Source: Vitreoscilla sp. (GTDB taxonomy: Bacteria > Pseudomonadota > Gammaproteobacteria > Burkholderiales > Neisseriaceae). Taken from it: a DNA stretch of 44,788 nt. Below, piece by piece: positions 33,155-42,048 of the stretch; within the stretch, counting starts at the first letter, position 1, and each line of letters starts with the position of its first letter. Below the pieces are notes generated by a model. It had not been told where the DNA came from and made no database searches. It was given only the letters and a program-made list of their open reading frames with translations. Made by a program: the position numbers and the translations under genes. The stretch is from assembly GCA_030150505.1 (NCBI GenBank), contig JASLFS010000044.1, positions 1 through 44,788 of the forward strand. Direction: 5' to 3'.

Positions 33155-34729
33155 ATGCTTCCTACCGCTTGGCAAAACCATTCTTTGTGGCAGAAAACTT
33201 GGTTTACTTGGCCCATTGTTATTATTAGCGCCTTACTCACGCCCTTTGCATTTGCGCCCTATCGCTTATATTGGCTAATGCCCATCCTAATGGTGTTACT
33301 ATTTATTACCATTCATTTAAATCAAAACCGCAGTATTCGCATTGCCTATTTGTGGGGATTGATTGCGTATACAGCTCAATTTTATTGGATTAATACAGCA
33401 TTACATGATATTGCTGGCTTACCATTGGCTTACTCTTTGCCGCTCACATTATTACTACCTGCCTATCTGGCGCTTTATCCTGCCTTAACTTTTTGGGCAC
33501 TAGAAAAATTTAAAGTTAATTTGGCTTGTCGCCTCATCATTCTATTGCCTTGCTTATGGACCTTAACTGAATTTATTCGAGAGCGGGCATTAACTGGTTT
33601 TGGCTGGGGAGCTTTAGGTTATTCACAAATTGCAGAATCACCGTTAGCAGGCTTTGCACCTATTGGTGGCGTTATGCTGGTCACTTTACTTGTTGCCATT
33701 ACCAGCAGTTGGATTTGTTATGCCATCTTAAGCCAATCAGCCAAAAACAGTATTGTAACAATTGGTGCTGTGATTACCTTATTTATGTTAGGTCATCACT
33801 TTCATGGCATCCAATTTACCCAACCAGATGGTTCATCTGCAACCGTGGCTCTAGGTCAGGGAAATATTGAGCAAACGTTAAAGTGGAATGAAAATCAGTT
33901 TTCAGAAACCATTAAACAATATTATCAGCAAGTCGATGGTACCCATGCAGATATCATGATATTGCCAGAAACAGCTATTCCAGATATGAAGCAATTGCTC
34001 CCAATTGGAACGTTGAATCAATTTGCAAACAGTGCCAAACGCAACAACATGTCTCTTGCAGTCGGCATTCCTCAATTTACCGAAAATGGTCAAGGCTATT
34101 TAAATTCTGTGATTAGCCTTGATAATGCTGACCTCGAACAATTTGATCCTCTAGAGCAAGTTCAACAACCTTCTTACTCCAAAAATCACTTGGTGCCTTT
34201 TGGCGAATATATTCCACTGCCAAAAATCACAGGTTGGTTATATCAATTCATGAATATGCCTTTAGCTGGCTTTAGCGCAGGAGGCGATAACCAAGCGCCA
34301 CTACAATTAGCCAATCAAAAAGTTGCTTTTAATATTTGTTATGAAGATGGTTTTGGTGATGAATTAATTGCCCCTGCCAAAAATGCAACCTTATTGGCCA
34401 ATGTCAGCAATATGGCTTGGTATGGTCAATCATCAGCAATGGATTTACATTTGCAACAATCGCAAACGCGAGCCATGGAATTGGGTCGTTATATGGTTCG
34501 TTCAACCAATACAGGACAAACTGCTATCATTGCTCCTAATGGCAAAATCAATGCTTTAGCACCCAGAGATATCGCCACCGTCTTGACAGGCACAGTAGAT
34601 GGTTTTACTGGAGAAACACCATATATGAAAATGGGCAGCAGCCAACCATTGGCTTATGCTTTAACAATTTTACTGGCCATTATCTTTATCTTTTCGCATG
34701 TTAAATGGCCCTCTAAGAGAAAAAATTAA
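33155..34729 (+). CDS. lnt: Apolipoprotein N-acyltransferase
   Basis: Last step of lipoprotein maturation: adds the amide-linked fatty acid to the N-terminal Cys. It has 524 residues from ATG 33155 (TTGGAG upstream; a TTG at 33134 is less likely). About six membrane helices in residues 10-200, then the nitrilase-like periplasmic domain with catalytic Glu in ILPETAIPD, Lys near the SKNHLVPFGEYIPLP segment and Cys in FNICYEDGF, and a final membrane helix (about 495-515). The lipoproteins PilP and Ape1 in this window would be among its substrates. Confidence 0.95.
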   Translation: MLPTAWQNHSLWQKTWFTWPIVIISALLTPFAFAPYRLYWLMPILMVLLFITIHLNQNRSIRIAYLWGLIAYTAQFYWINTALHDIAGLPLAYSLPLTLLLPAYLALYPALTFWALEKFKVNLACRLIILLPCLWTLTEFIRERALTGFGWGALGYSQIAESPLAGFAPIGGVMLVTLLVAITSSWICYAILSQSAKNSIVTIGAVITLFMLGHHFHGIQFTQPDGSSATVALGQGNIEQTLKWNENQFSETIKQYYQQVDGTHADIMILPETAIPDMKQLLPIGTLNQFANSAKRNNMSLAVGIPQFTENGQGYLNSVISLDNADLEQFDPLEQVQQPSYSKNHLVPFGEYIPLPKITGWLYQFMNMPLAGFSAGGDNQAPLQLANQKVAFNICYEDGFGDELIAPAKNATLLANVSNMAWYGQSSAMDLHLQQSQTRAMELGRYMVRSTNTGQTAIIAPNGKINALAPRDIATVLTGTVDGFTGETPYMKMGSSQPLAYALTILLAIIFIFSHVKWPSKRKN

Positions 34730-34735
34730 ATCATC

Positions 34736-34765
34736 AGGCTGCTTCTTTACAGGCAGCCTTTATTA
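34736..34765 (+). terminator. Terminator after lnt, built from DUS-like halves
   Basis: AGGCTGC (34736-34742) pairs with GCAGCCT (34753-34759), followed by TTTATTAATTTT. The right arm is part of TACAGGCAGCCT, one base from the reverse complement of the uptake sequence AGGCTGCCTGAA. Confidence 0.65.
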
Positions 34766-34830
34766 ATTTTACTTGTCCAATTAGAATATTTTCGTTAACT
34801 TTCTACCATTAACTTAAAACAAGGTTTCCC

Positions 34831-36135
34831 ATGCCAAAACCATCTTTTATCAATACATTTGTCAAACCAAAGCCAAACAAAGCATTGATTTATTCATTAA
34901 TTTGGATAAACCGCTGGTTAAATCTAAAAGGCATACCTTTATTACGCAACATTCCTTATCTTAATAAACTACCGGGCATTCGTGGCTTATGTGACATTCG
35001 CCAAATTGACTTCCCTAAAGAAGATAAAATGCGCCTCAAAGCCACAATCAACCCACTAAGTAGTACGTTTATTACCCCAAACCACCCTGAGTTTTTCACT
35101 GATTGGATGTTAGATAAAGAAATTTGCAGCCAAGTAGCACCCATGACCGCAAACTGGGCAACCCATGATGTTGTTAATGGCATGGGAAAATGGGGACAAA
35201 AATTTTGGCTGGCAAATCACCTTATTGCTCAAATTCCCGGACAAACTGATGCAGCCATAGCCTATTCCATCGAAACAGCAGAAAAAGGCATTCCTGTTTT
35301 ACTTCACCCAGAAGGCAATGTTCTTTGGCAAAGTGACCATATTCATTACTTGTATCAGGGCGCAGCCAAAATGGCCTTACAAACCTGGCAGCAAAACCCC
35401 AATAGAGCCGTCTACGTTTCACCTGTCATTTGGAAATTGATTTTTTTAAAAGATGAAACCCAAGCATTGCATGAAGAAATGTCATTTATAGAAACTCAAC
35501 TTTCTCTGCCTAATGGACAAAACTTAAACCTAAGCGATCGTTTATTGCGCCTACATTTATCCGTTTTGTACCGTGAGTATGAATCTTTGGGCTTTAGTCC
35601 AGTTTATGGGTTAGATTTTTTCAGCACACAAAATGATTTGATTAACAAAATTTTAATAAGCTTAGATCAATTTGATAATCAAGAAGAAGACTTCGAACAA
35701 AGAGCAAATAATGCTCTACAAGCCATTCGCCAAGCAGAAAAAGAAGGCAAATCACTTAATCGAATGGTAAAAAGAAAACGCAAAGCACTGCAAACATTGC
35801 TGCGCACACCTCGTTCAGCTTACGGACAAACCAACTGGAGCCAAGAACACATTGCAGAATGCTTAAAACGTTTAAGATGCGATTACTTAAATAACGGTCA
35901 TTGGAAAAATAAAATTCATGTCTTCATTCCTCGCCCAGTTGGTGGAAGAAAGGCCATTATTAGAGTTCCTGAACCCATTAGCATCAACCAAATTTTACAA
36001 TCAAACCCGCAAGCAACAGCTGAAGATATCACACAAATTCTGCATAAAAAAATGCAAATAACATTGAACAAAATCAATGAAAATTTAATTAAAAATCACC
36101 ATCCATATCCTTATCAGAATCCGTTTTTAAAATAA
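34831..36135 (+). CDS. PlsC-like acyltransferase family protein, substrate unknown
   Basis: It has 434 residues and no clear signal or long membrane helix. Residues about 80-230 resemble a glycerophosphate acyltransferase core: TPNHPEFFTDW corresponds to block I and LLHPEGNVLW to the EGT-containing block III. Block I reads H-PEFFT-D, five residues between His and Asp, instead of the usual HX4D. The C-terminal half (about 240-434) is charged and helical (KRKRKALQTLLR) and ends in a small domain with HVFIPRPVGGRKAIIRVPEPI. It sits 101 bases after lnt, separated by a terminator. A lipid-acyltransferase role is inferred, not shown. Confidence 0.6.
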   Translation: MPKPSFINTFVKPKPNKALIYSLIWINRWLNLKGIPLLRNIPYLNKLPGIRGLCDIRQIDFPKEDKMRLKATINPLSSTFITPNHPEFFTDWMLDKEICSQVAPMTANWATHDVVNGMGKWGQKFWLANHLIAQIPGQTDAAIAYSIETAEKGIPVLLHPEGNVLWQSDHIHYLYQGAAKMALQTWQQNPNRAVYVSPVIWKLIFLKDETQALHEEMSFIETQLSLPNGQNLNLSDRLLRLHLSVLYREYESLGFSPVYGLDFFSTQNDLINKILISLDQFDNQEEDFEQRANNALQAIRQAEKEGKSLNRMVKRKRKALQTLLRTPRSAYGQTNWSQEHIAECLKRLRCDYLNNGHWKNKIHVFIPRPVGGRKAIIRVPEPISINQILQSNPQATAEDITQILHKKMQITLNKINENLIKNHHPYPYQNPFLK

Positions 36136-36154
36136 AATACAGATAGATATGATT

Positions 36155-36177
36155 TCCCGACCGAAACAGTCGGGTTT
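36155..36177 (+). terminator. Short terminator hairpin after the acyltransferase-like gene
   Basis: CCCGAC (36156-36161) pairs with GTCGGG (36169-36174) around CGAAACA, followed by TTT. The T-tract is short, so termination may be partial. Confidence 0.55.
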
Positions 36178-36311
36178 ACACAATTTAGCATTTTTATGCT
36201 TCTGATTAAGATTCATTTATGGTAAATTATACCCTATTCGATAATTAGCATTTTTTATTTAAAAATTCATTTATCGAACTTGTTTTTCACCAAATAGTAA
36301 AGGGATTGCTT

Positions 36312-37166
36312 ATGAGTCGTACTTTGACACTACCTGTACCAAGTGGCAATGGTAGTTTGGAGCAATACATTCATACTGTGAATAGCGTACCAATGCTAAC
36401 GCCAGATGAAGAAAAAAACTTAGCTGAACGCTATGCTAATGATGGTGATTTAGAAGCTGCAAAACAACTAATTCTGTCACATCTGCGTGTTGTAGTATCA
36501 ATTGCTCGCGGATATGAAGGCTATGGCTTAAACCAAGCCGATCTTATTCAAGAAGGCAACATTGGCTTAATGAAGGCAGTAAAACGCTTCGAACCTAGCC
36601 GTGGTGTCCGCTTATTTTCATTTGCTGTACATTGGATTAAAGCTGAAATTCATGAATTTATTTTACGTAACTGGCGCTTGGTTCGCATCGCAACAACCAA
36701 ACCACAACGTAAATTATTCTTCAATCTACGCAGTATGCGCAAAAGCTTAAATGCATTAAGTGAAACTGAAGCACAAGAAATTGCCAATGATTTAGGCGTC
36801 AAATTATCTGAAGTTTATGAAATGGAACAGCGCATGACCGGCAAAGATGTTGGTATTTTAGCTGACCAAGATGATGACGATAATAACTATGCTCCCATTG
36901 ATTGGTTAGCAGATGACAGCTCTGAACCACTTAAACAAATTGAACAAAAAGCAACAGAATCACTGCATACAGAAGGCTTACAAGGAGCCTTGGCTCAGCT
37001 TGATGATCGTAGTAAACGCATCATCGAAACCCGCTGGCTAGCAGATGATGGTGGTTTAACACTACATGATTTAGCCGCAGAATATGGCGTTTCTGCTGAA
37101 CGTATTCGTCAAATTGAGGCCAAAGCGCTCCAAAAGCTAAAAGGTTTTTTAACACCAGCAGCTTAA
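36312..37166 (+). CDS. rpoH: RNA polymerase heat-shock sigma factor RpoH (sigma-32)
   Basis: Directs RNA polymerase to heat-shock promoters. It has 284 residues from ATG 36312 (AAAGGGA upstream; TTG 36306 rejected). Region 2 includes LILSHLRVVVSIARGYEGYGLNQADLIQEG and the -10-recognising FSFAVHWIKAEIHEFIL. The RpoH box QRKLFFNLR, diagnostic for sigma-32, follows at about 133. Region 4 ends with the helix-turn-helix LTLHDLAAEYGVSAERIRQIEAKALQKL. The 176-base AT-rich upstream gap may hold its promoter; no clear RNA thermometer was identified by eye. Confidence 0.97.
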   Translation: MSRTLTLPVPSGNGSLEQYIHTVNSVPMLTPDEEKNLAERYANDGDLEAAKQLILSHLRVVVSIARGYEGYGLNQADLIQEGNIGLMKAVKRFEPSRGVRLFSFAVHWIKAEIHEFILRNWRLVRIATTKPQRKLFFNLRSMRKSLNALSETEAQEIANDLGVKLSEVYEMEQRMTGKDVGILADQDDDDNNYAPIDWLADDSSEPLKQIEQKATESLHTEGLQGALAQLDDRSKRIIETRWLADDGGLTLHDLAAEYGVSAERIRQIEAKALQKLKGFLTPAA

Positions 37167-37228
37167 ATTTCACAGCAAATCAGCTGTAAATAAATTGAAG
37201 ACGCTTTATTATAGCCAGGCATTTCTAT

Positions 37229-37696
37229 ATGAATATCATTTATTTCGCAATGGCTTTTACCGCTGGCGCAGGTTTAGCAACCCAAGCAGCCATTAATTCT
37301 CAGCTTGGTAAATCTTTATTTAACCAACCTATCTATGCCGCGTTAGTCTCTTTTTTTGTTGGAACAATTTTTTTACTTTTACTCTGTTTCGCACTGAGTA
37401 AAGGTAATTTTGTTCAAACAATCTCTCAAATTCCACAACAACCTTGGTGGAAACTAACCGGTGGTTTTATTGGTTCATTTTTGGTATTTTCAAGCATCCT
37501 ACTTGCACCGAAGCTAGGAATGGCAAACATGCTGTTTCTAATTATATTAGGACAACTGCTAATGGGCATGTTAATTGATCACTTTGGATTAATTGGCATG
37601 TCAACAAACCCCATTACGCTCTCAAAAATCATCGGCATTGGGATTGTTACCCTAGGCATGAGTATTTTCTTTTTTGCTGATAAATGGCTCCATTAA
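37229..37696 (+). CDS. DMT-superfamily membrane protein, DUF606/YdcZ family
   Basis: A 155-residue hydrophobic protein with five predicted membrane helices (about 3-22, 36-56, 71-91, 94-114, 130-150). It begins MNIIYFAMAFTAGAGLATQAAINSQLG, the usual YdcZ/DUF606 N-terminus with NxxLG, and contains GGFIGSFLVFSSILLAPKLG. These half-size transporters act as pairs or dimers; the substrate is unknown. It lies 62 bases after rpoH and 37 before the SIMPL gene. Confidence 0.85.
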   Translation: MNIIYFAMAFTAGAGLATQAAINSQLGKSLFNQPIYAALVSFFVGTIFLLLLCFALSKGNFVQTISQIPQQPWWKLTGGFIGSFLVFSSILLAPKLGMANMLFLIILGQLLMGMLIDHFGLIGMSTNPITLSKIIGIGIVTLGMSIFFFADKWLH

Positions 37697-37733
37697 CGAC
37701 TTTACCTAAACAAGCAACATGAAGGATTAAAAC

Positions 37734-38441
37734 GTGAAAAAAAATCTTATTGCATTAGGCTTATCTAGTGCCTTATTGATAATGACCACCCCAGCAATTT
37801 CAGAAACACTGAACTACAACGTAATTAATTTATCAGAATCTGTTAGCCAAGAATTAGAAAGTGATTTATTAAGAATTACTTTAAATATTGAGCAAGAAGG
37901 CAAAAACCGTGATGCCATTGCTAGTAACGTCACTCGCTCTATGAATACCGTTCTGGCAAAAATCAAACAAAATAATAAAATAGAAGGCAAAATCATTAAT
38001 CGTGGTGGTTACCCTATCAACGATTATATTAATGGTAAACGCGTTGATCGAGGCTGGAAAGAAAGCATTCAAATCCAGATAGAAAGTAAAGATTTTAATG
38101 CTGTAAATCAATTGGCTGCAGATGTTCAAAACATCGCAAATATCCAAAGTATGAATTACACCGTATCCAATACCAAACTTAAAGCTTTTGAAAACCAATT
38201 GACTCAAGATGCCATTAAACGCTTTAAAGAAAGAGCAAATAACATCACAAAATCTCTTGGTGGACGTAACTACAAAATTGTTAATATGGATATTGGTAGC
38301 ACTGGCGGCTCATATACAAGCAATAACTATATGGCCCTAAGAGCATCCAAAGCAGAATCAGCACCTGTTCAAGATAGCATACCAAACAAAGAAAATATAC
38401 AACTAACTATTAACGGCAGTATTCAAGTACAAGGTTTATAA
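37734..38441 (+). CDS. SIMPL-domain (DUF541) periplasmic protein
   Basis: It has 235 residues with GTG 37734 as start, supported by GAAGGATTAAAAC just before it. Signal peptide about 1-22 (ALLIMTTPAISE). The rest is a DUF541/SIMPL fold: an N-terminal LNYNVINLSESVSQELESDLLRITL and a C-terminal ELTQDAIKRFKERANNI-like helix with a glycine-rich turn before VQDSIPNKENIQLTINGSIQVQ. Members are periplasmic or outer-membrane proteins of uncertain role, some linked to oxidative stress. It ends at the terminator shared with the minus-strand operon. Confidence 0.8.
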   Translation: MKKNLIALGLSSALLIMTTPAISETLNYNVINLSESVSQELESDLLRITLNIEQEGKNRDAIASNVTRSMNTVLAKIKQNNKIEGKIINRGGYPINDYINGKRVDRGWKESIQIQIESKDFNAVNQLAADVQNIANIQSMNYTVSNTKLKAFENQLTQDAIKRFKERANNITKSLGGRNYKIVNMDIGSTGGSYTSNNYMALRASKAESAPVQDSIPNKENIQLTINGSIQVQGL

Positions 38442-38459
38442 TAGCCATCTATGCGCATA

Positions 38460-38490
38460 AAAAAAGCCTAGTATCCTACTAGGCTTTTTT
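38460..38490. terminator. Bidirectional terminator overlapping the stop codon of the MBL gene
   Basis: AGCCTAGTA (38465-38473) pairs with TACTAGGCT (38477-38485) around TCC, with A- and T-runs outside. It ends the SIMPL transcript on the plus strand. On the minus strand its stem includes the last codons and the TAG stop (38479-38481) of the MBL hydrolase. Confidence 0.88.
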
Positions 38491-39273
38491 GTATTCTATC
38501 TCTACTTGTAAACCATCATATGCCACAGCAACCTTATCAGGGCATTTTGTAGATAATTCATCATAATCTAACGAATGCGTCATATGAATTAAATATGTTT
38601 GCTTCGCATTAATTCGTTTTGCGTATTCAAAAGCTTGTTCAACACTTAAATGGCTTGGATAACTATGCTCCATTAAACAATCTAAAAACAAATAATCCAA
38701 ACCTTGCAAACCAGCAATGACTTCATCAGAAAGAAAATTCAAATCAGTTAACCATGCAACATTACCAATGCGATATGCCGAACACTGCCAACGCCCATGA
38801 GGCACATTAAACATTTCTACTGCCACGCCAAGCACATCAAACAAACCGACTTCTTGCGCATGAGCTTTTAAAACCGGACGATTCCAAAATTGATTAATCG
38901 CTCCAAAAGCATAATCAAATCGTTGAGTGATATTCTCAATGCTAAAAACATTACCATAAATTGGAATTTGTGTTTTTTGTTTAAAACAAAAAGCCCTTAA
39001 ATCATCAATTCCATTTAAATGATCCGCATGCGGATGTGTATACAATACAGCATCCACTCGCTCAATCTGTTCACGCAAAGCTTGCTGTCGAAAATCCGGC
39101 CCCGTATCAATAATAATTGAACAATCATCACCAATTTGTACATGCGCACTACAACGACTACGAATATTCTCTTGTTTCCCGCCAACACAAACTGCACAAG
39201 TACAGCCAATAACAGGCGTACCTGATGAGCTACCACACCCTAAAACTGTCCATGTCATGACTTGGTGTGTCAT
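38479..39273 (-). CDS. MBL-fold metallo-hydrolase, PhnP-like
   Basis: It has 264 residues. The N-terminal LGCGSSSGTPVIGCTCAVC is typical of the PhnP/YycJ-like group, with Cys residues that bind a structural zinc in PhnP. The metal motif THPHADHLNGID (HxHxDH), IDTGPDFR and VPHGRWQC follow. The enzyme probably cleaves a phosphodiester, perhaps a cyclic phosphate; no phn genes are near, so the role in phosphonate use seen for PhnP is unlikely. ATG 39273 overlaps the tatD stop as ATGA; an internal ATG at 39258 is possible. Last gene of the mltG operon. Confidence 0.85.
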   Translation of the reverse strand: MTHQVMTWTVLGCGSSSGTPVIGCTCAVCVGGKQENIRSRCSAHVQIGDDCSIIIDTGPDFRQQALREQIERVDAVLYTHPHADHLNGIDDLRAFCFKQKTQIPIYGNVFSIENITQRFDYAFGAINQFWNRPVLKAHAQEVGLFDVLGVAVEMFNVPHGRWQCSAYRIGNVAWLTDLNFLSDEVIAGLQGLDYLFLDCLMEHSYPSHLSVEQAFEYAKRINAKQTYLIHMTHSLDYDELSTKCPDKVAVAYDGLQVEIEYKKA

Positions 39274-40055
39274 ATATCACCTAGCGCAGAATAATGAGGC
39301 ACTTTAGAAAACAACCGATAGAAATTATCAGTGGTTACCTTGGCAAAATCTTCGAATTTCTCATCTCTTAAGTTAGCAACAAATTCAGCGGTATGCCGAA
39401 CATAAGCAGGCTCATTGGTTTTACCACGCTTAGGTACAGGTGCTAAAAAGGGCGCATCGGTTTCGACTAAGATTCTATCCTCTGGCACATACTTCGCCAC
39501 TTCTTGAATTTGGGCTGCATTTTTAAATGTCACAATCCCAGAAAAAGAAATGTATAAACCTAAATCAAGCGCTTGTTTTGCGAATGCTAAATCTTCGGTA
39601 AAACAATGAATCACACCTTGTTCTATTTTTTCTTCAGCCAAAATTCGTAACGTGTCTTCACCAGCATCTCTGGTGTGAATAATAATCGGAAGCTTTGTCG
39701 CATTGCTGGCTCGAATATGTGTTCGAAACCGCTCATGCTGCCAATTCAAATCCCCAGAGCACCAATGGTAATCCAACCCTGTTTCACCAATACCAACGAC
39801 TTTAGGATGCTGTGCCTGAGTGATTAAAAACTCTTCACTCATTTCCGTAGCATCTTCTTGATCAGGATGAACACCAACAGTTGCAAAAATATTGTGATGA
39901 GCCTCTGCCAATGCCAATACTTCGCTAAAAGTTTCAACGCTAACACTAATAGCCAAAGCTTGTTTAATGTCAGCAGCCTGCATATTATCCAATACTTCAG
40001 GCAGCCTATTTTGCAAATCGGGGAAATTCAAATGACAATGTGAATCTATTAACAT
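39270..40055 (-). CDS. tatD: TatD-family hydrolase/deoxyribonuclease
   Basis: Metal-dependent TIM-barrel nuclease (YcfH/TatD group). It has 261 residues, starts MLIDSHCHLNF with the two-His metal site, and contains GIGETGLDYHW, IIHTRDA, GVIHCFTED and LVETDAPFLAP in the expected order. It is placed after pilZ with a 7-base gap, as in Neisseria. Residues NRLPEVL near the N-terminus are encoded by an exact DNA uptake sequence. Confidence 0.94.
   Translation of the reverse strand: MLIDSHCHLNFPDLQNRLPEVLDNMQAADIKQALAISVSVETFSEVLALAEAHHNIFATVGVHPDQEDATEMSEEFLITQAQHPKVVGIGETGLDYHWCSGDLNWQHERFRTHIRASNATKLPIIIHTRDAGEDTLRILAEEKIEQGVIHCFTEDLAFAKQALDLGLYISFSGIVTFKNAAQIQEVAKYVPEDRILVETDAPFLAPVPKRGKTNEPAYVRHTAEFVANLRDEKFEDFAKVTTDNFYRLFSKVPHYSALGDI
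39996..40007 (-). repeat. Single DNA uptake sequence inside tatD
   Basis: An exact AGGCTGCCTGAA on the minus strand, in the coding sense of tatD, encoding RLPE. Near matches with one mismatch occur at 26931-26942, 34748-34759 and 41013-41024. Confidence 0.8.
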
Positions 40056-40062
40056 AATAAAA

Positions 40063-40416
40063 CTATATAGTATAAGTTGGGCGTGGATGATCTAACAAAC
40101 CAGCTAAGTTATTCTCAATAATCGCTTTGGCACGCTTAGCCACATCAGAATCAGGAAAAGCCAAACCGACTCCTTTAGGGTGATTTGGTCGCGCTGATGG
40201 CGTTTTCCAAGCTACCAGTGTTTTTAACGGAAATTTATCCACATTTTCCATAACTTCCAATACCAGTAAAACTTCTTCACCCATTTCAATGGCTTCATCA
40301 GTGGGTACAAAAACACCACCATTTTTAAAACAGCCCATATAAGAATTATATAGCGTTGTTCTATCTTTTAATTTTAACGTCATCATCTTAGATGGGACTT
40401 CAAGATTTTTTGGCAT
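40063..40416 (-). CDS. pilZ: PilZ-domain type IV pilus protein
   Basis: Needed for type IV pilus assembly. It has 117 residues, nearly the length of Neisseria PilZ. The fold is the minimal PilZ barrel: TLKLKDRTTLYNSYM, CFKNGGVFVPTDEAIEMGEEVLLVLE-type strands, and KGVGLAFPDSD. The c-di-GMP motif RxxxR near the N-terminus is not evident, as in the PilZ proteins that do not bind the nucleotide. AAAGGATAAG precedes ATG 40416. It sits between holB and tatD with gaps of 6 and 7 bases. Confidence 0.93.
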   Translation of the reverse strand: MPKNLEVPSKMMTLKLKDRTTLYNSYMGCFKNGGVFVPTDEAIEMGEEVLLVLEVMENVDKFPLKTLVAWKTPSARPNHPKGVGLAFPDSDVAKRAKAIIENNLAGLLDHPRPTYTI

Positions 40417-40422
40417 AATTTC

Positions 40423-41409
40423 TTATCCTTTCTTTCGTGACAATATGGCTAAATAATCAAGTAAAACTGCTTCAATTTGCAATTTAACATTTAATGTATG
40501 ATAACCATAAGGCTGTAATTTTTTTAATGCATCAATCAAAGTAAATATTGAAATATCATCTACTTTATTAGCAACAATAGCTAAATTTTCTGCAGATTGT
40601 GGATAAAACTGTGGTAACAAATGCTTTTGCACCAACAAAACATCCACTAACCATTTATTCATCCAATCTAAAAACAAAGCCAAAGCCCATTTTTTTTGAT
40701 CAAATTGCTGCGCAAAATCTAAAACCCATAATAAACGAGGCTTTGCCAAAAAACGAATAAAATCCTCTCGAATTTGATCCTGTTCAGGCTCTAGTTCAAA
40801 CAATGGTGCACCACTGTAAAAAGCCAATAGATTTTCTGCATTATCAATCTGACGCGACTGCAAATACCCCAAGGCCTCTTCATCACTTGGCGCAGTCAAC
40901 GCTAATTGACGACAACGACTTTTAATCGTTGGTAATAACTTATCTTTTTGCTCTGCAACCAATATTAAAACAACTGCACTTGGTGGTTCTTCTAAAATTT
41001 TTAATAATGCATTGGCTGCCTGAAGATTCATCGCCTCAGCAGGCTGAATCACCACCACTCTACGACCACCACGGTAACTACTTAAATGAGAAAATTCAAT
41101 AACGTCACGAATCGCATCTACTTTAATTTGCTCTAACTTCTTACTTGCCTTATCTTTTGCTGCAACCTCATCTAAACCAACCATTAAATAATCAGGATGA
41201 CTCTTTTGTTCAAACAAATGACAAGATGGGCATACACCACATGGCTCATGGCTTTCATGTGATTGCTCACATAATAATGCTTGTGCAAAATGCTCAGCAA
41301 AAGCTAACTTCCCAGTAAATGCTTTGCCTGTTAACAAATAAGCATGCGCCAATTGTGACCAATGCGAAGTTAATTGATGCCAAGAATATTCTTGCCATGA
41401 ATAAATCAT
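40423..41409 (-). CDS. holB: DNA polymerase III subunit delta prime
   Basis: Clamp-loader subunit. It has 328 residues. The N-terminal AAA-like domain contains a modified P-loop (LLTGKAFTGKLAFA), the zinc module CGVCPSCHLF with an upstream Cys, and VVVIQPAEAMNLQAANALLKILEEPP followed by LLPTIKSRCRQL with the SRC motif. The C-terminal collar domain is about 200-328. ATG 41409 overlaps the tmk stop by 4 bases. Confidence 0.94.
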   Translation of the reverse strand: MIYSWQEYSWHQLTSHWSQLAHAYLLTGKAFTGKLAFAEHFAQALLCEQSHESHEPCGVCPSCHLFEQKSHPDYLMVGLDEVAAKDKASKKLEQIKVDAIRDVIEFSHLSSYRGGRRVVVIQPAEAMNLQAANALLKILEEPPSAVVLILVAEQKDKLLPTIKSRCRQLALTAPSDEEALGYLQSRQIDNAENLLAFYSGAPLFELEPEQDQIREDFIRFLAKPRLLWVLDFAQQFDQKKWALALFLDWMNKWLVDVLLVQKHLLPQFYPQSAENLAIVANKVDDISIFTLIDALKKLQPYGYHTLNVKLQIEAVLLDYLAILSRKKG

Positions 41410-42044
41410 AAACCACCTTTAGCATACTGATGCAACCAGTCATCCAATATCTTCTCAATGGTCAATTTCACCGCATCCACATCTTGATGGCTATTAACAA
41501 TGTAGTAGCGCTTAGGATTACCATTAGCCAATTGATGATAAGCTTCTCTTACTCGAGCAAAAAAAGCCTTCTGCTCCTCTTCAAAGCGATCTTTATCACG
41601 GCTTCTCTCAATGCGCTCCATTGAAACTTCCAAAGGGACATCCAACAAAAGTGTTAAATTGGGCCTTAACTCCCCTTGCACCCAACTCTCAAGCTGAGCA
41701 ATTTTATTCATTGCTAGCCCACGCCCAGCCCCCTGATAAGCATAACTTGCATCAGTAAATCTATCAGTGACAACACATTGCCCTGCTGCTAAAGCTGGCT
41801 CAATCACATCTTGTATATGCTGCTGACGCGCTGCAAACATTAACAAAGCCTCAGTTTCAATGCTTACTTTGGTATTTTTATCCAATAACAATGATCGAAG
41901 CTGCTCACCTAATGGCGTACCACCAGGCTCTCGTGTGAACAAAACAGGTATCTGCTTCTCTTCAAACCAATTCTTAATTGTCTGTAAATGAGTGGTTTTA
42001 CCCGATCCATCAATCCCATCTAAACTAATTAATTGTCCACGCAT
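41406..42044 (-). CDS. tmk: Thymidylate kinase
   Basis: Phosphorylates dTMP to dTDP, linking with ThyA made elsewhere in this window. It has 212 residues. P-loop GIDGSGKTTHLQ, the dTMP-binding REPGGTPLGEQLR, DRFTDASYAYQGAGRGL and an Arg-containing lid ERSRDKDRFE are as in the E. coli-type enzyme. It lies 4 bases after mltG and overlaps holB. Confidence 0.97.
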   Translation of the reverse strand: MRGQLISLDGIDGSGKTTHLQTIKNWFEEKQIPVLFTREPGGTPLGEQLRSLLLDKNTKVSIETEALLMFAARQQHIQDVIEPALAAGQCVVTDRFTDASYAYQGAGRGLAMNKIAQLESWVQGELRPNLTLLLDVPLEVSMERIERSRDKDRFEEEQKAFFARVREAYHQLANGNPKRYYIVNSHQDVDAVKLTIEKILDDWLHQYAKGGL

Positions 42045-42048
42045 CGTA

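Noticed and set aside
36220..36235. Short palindrome GGTAAATTATACC ahead of rpoH as an operator or thermometer
   Set aside because: It is AT-rich, imperfect and isolated; no pairing with the rpoH ribosome binding site could be made convincingly by eye.
39971..39982. CAGCAGCCTGCA, one base from the Kingella-type DUS
   Set aside because: A single copy in a coding region of tatD explained by the protein sequence; no other instance was seen, so chance is likely.
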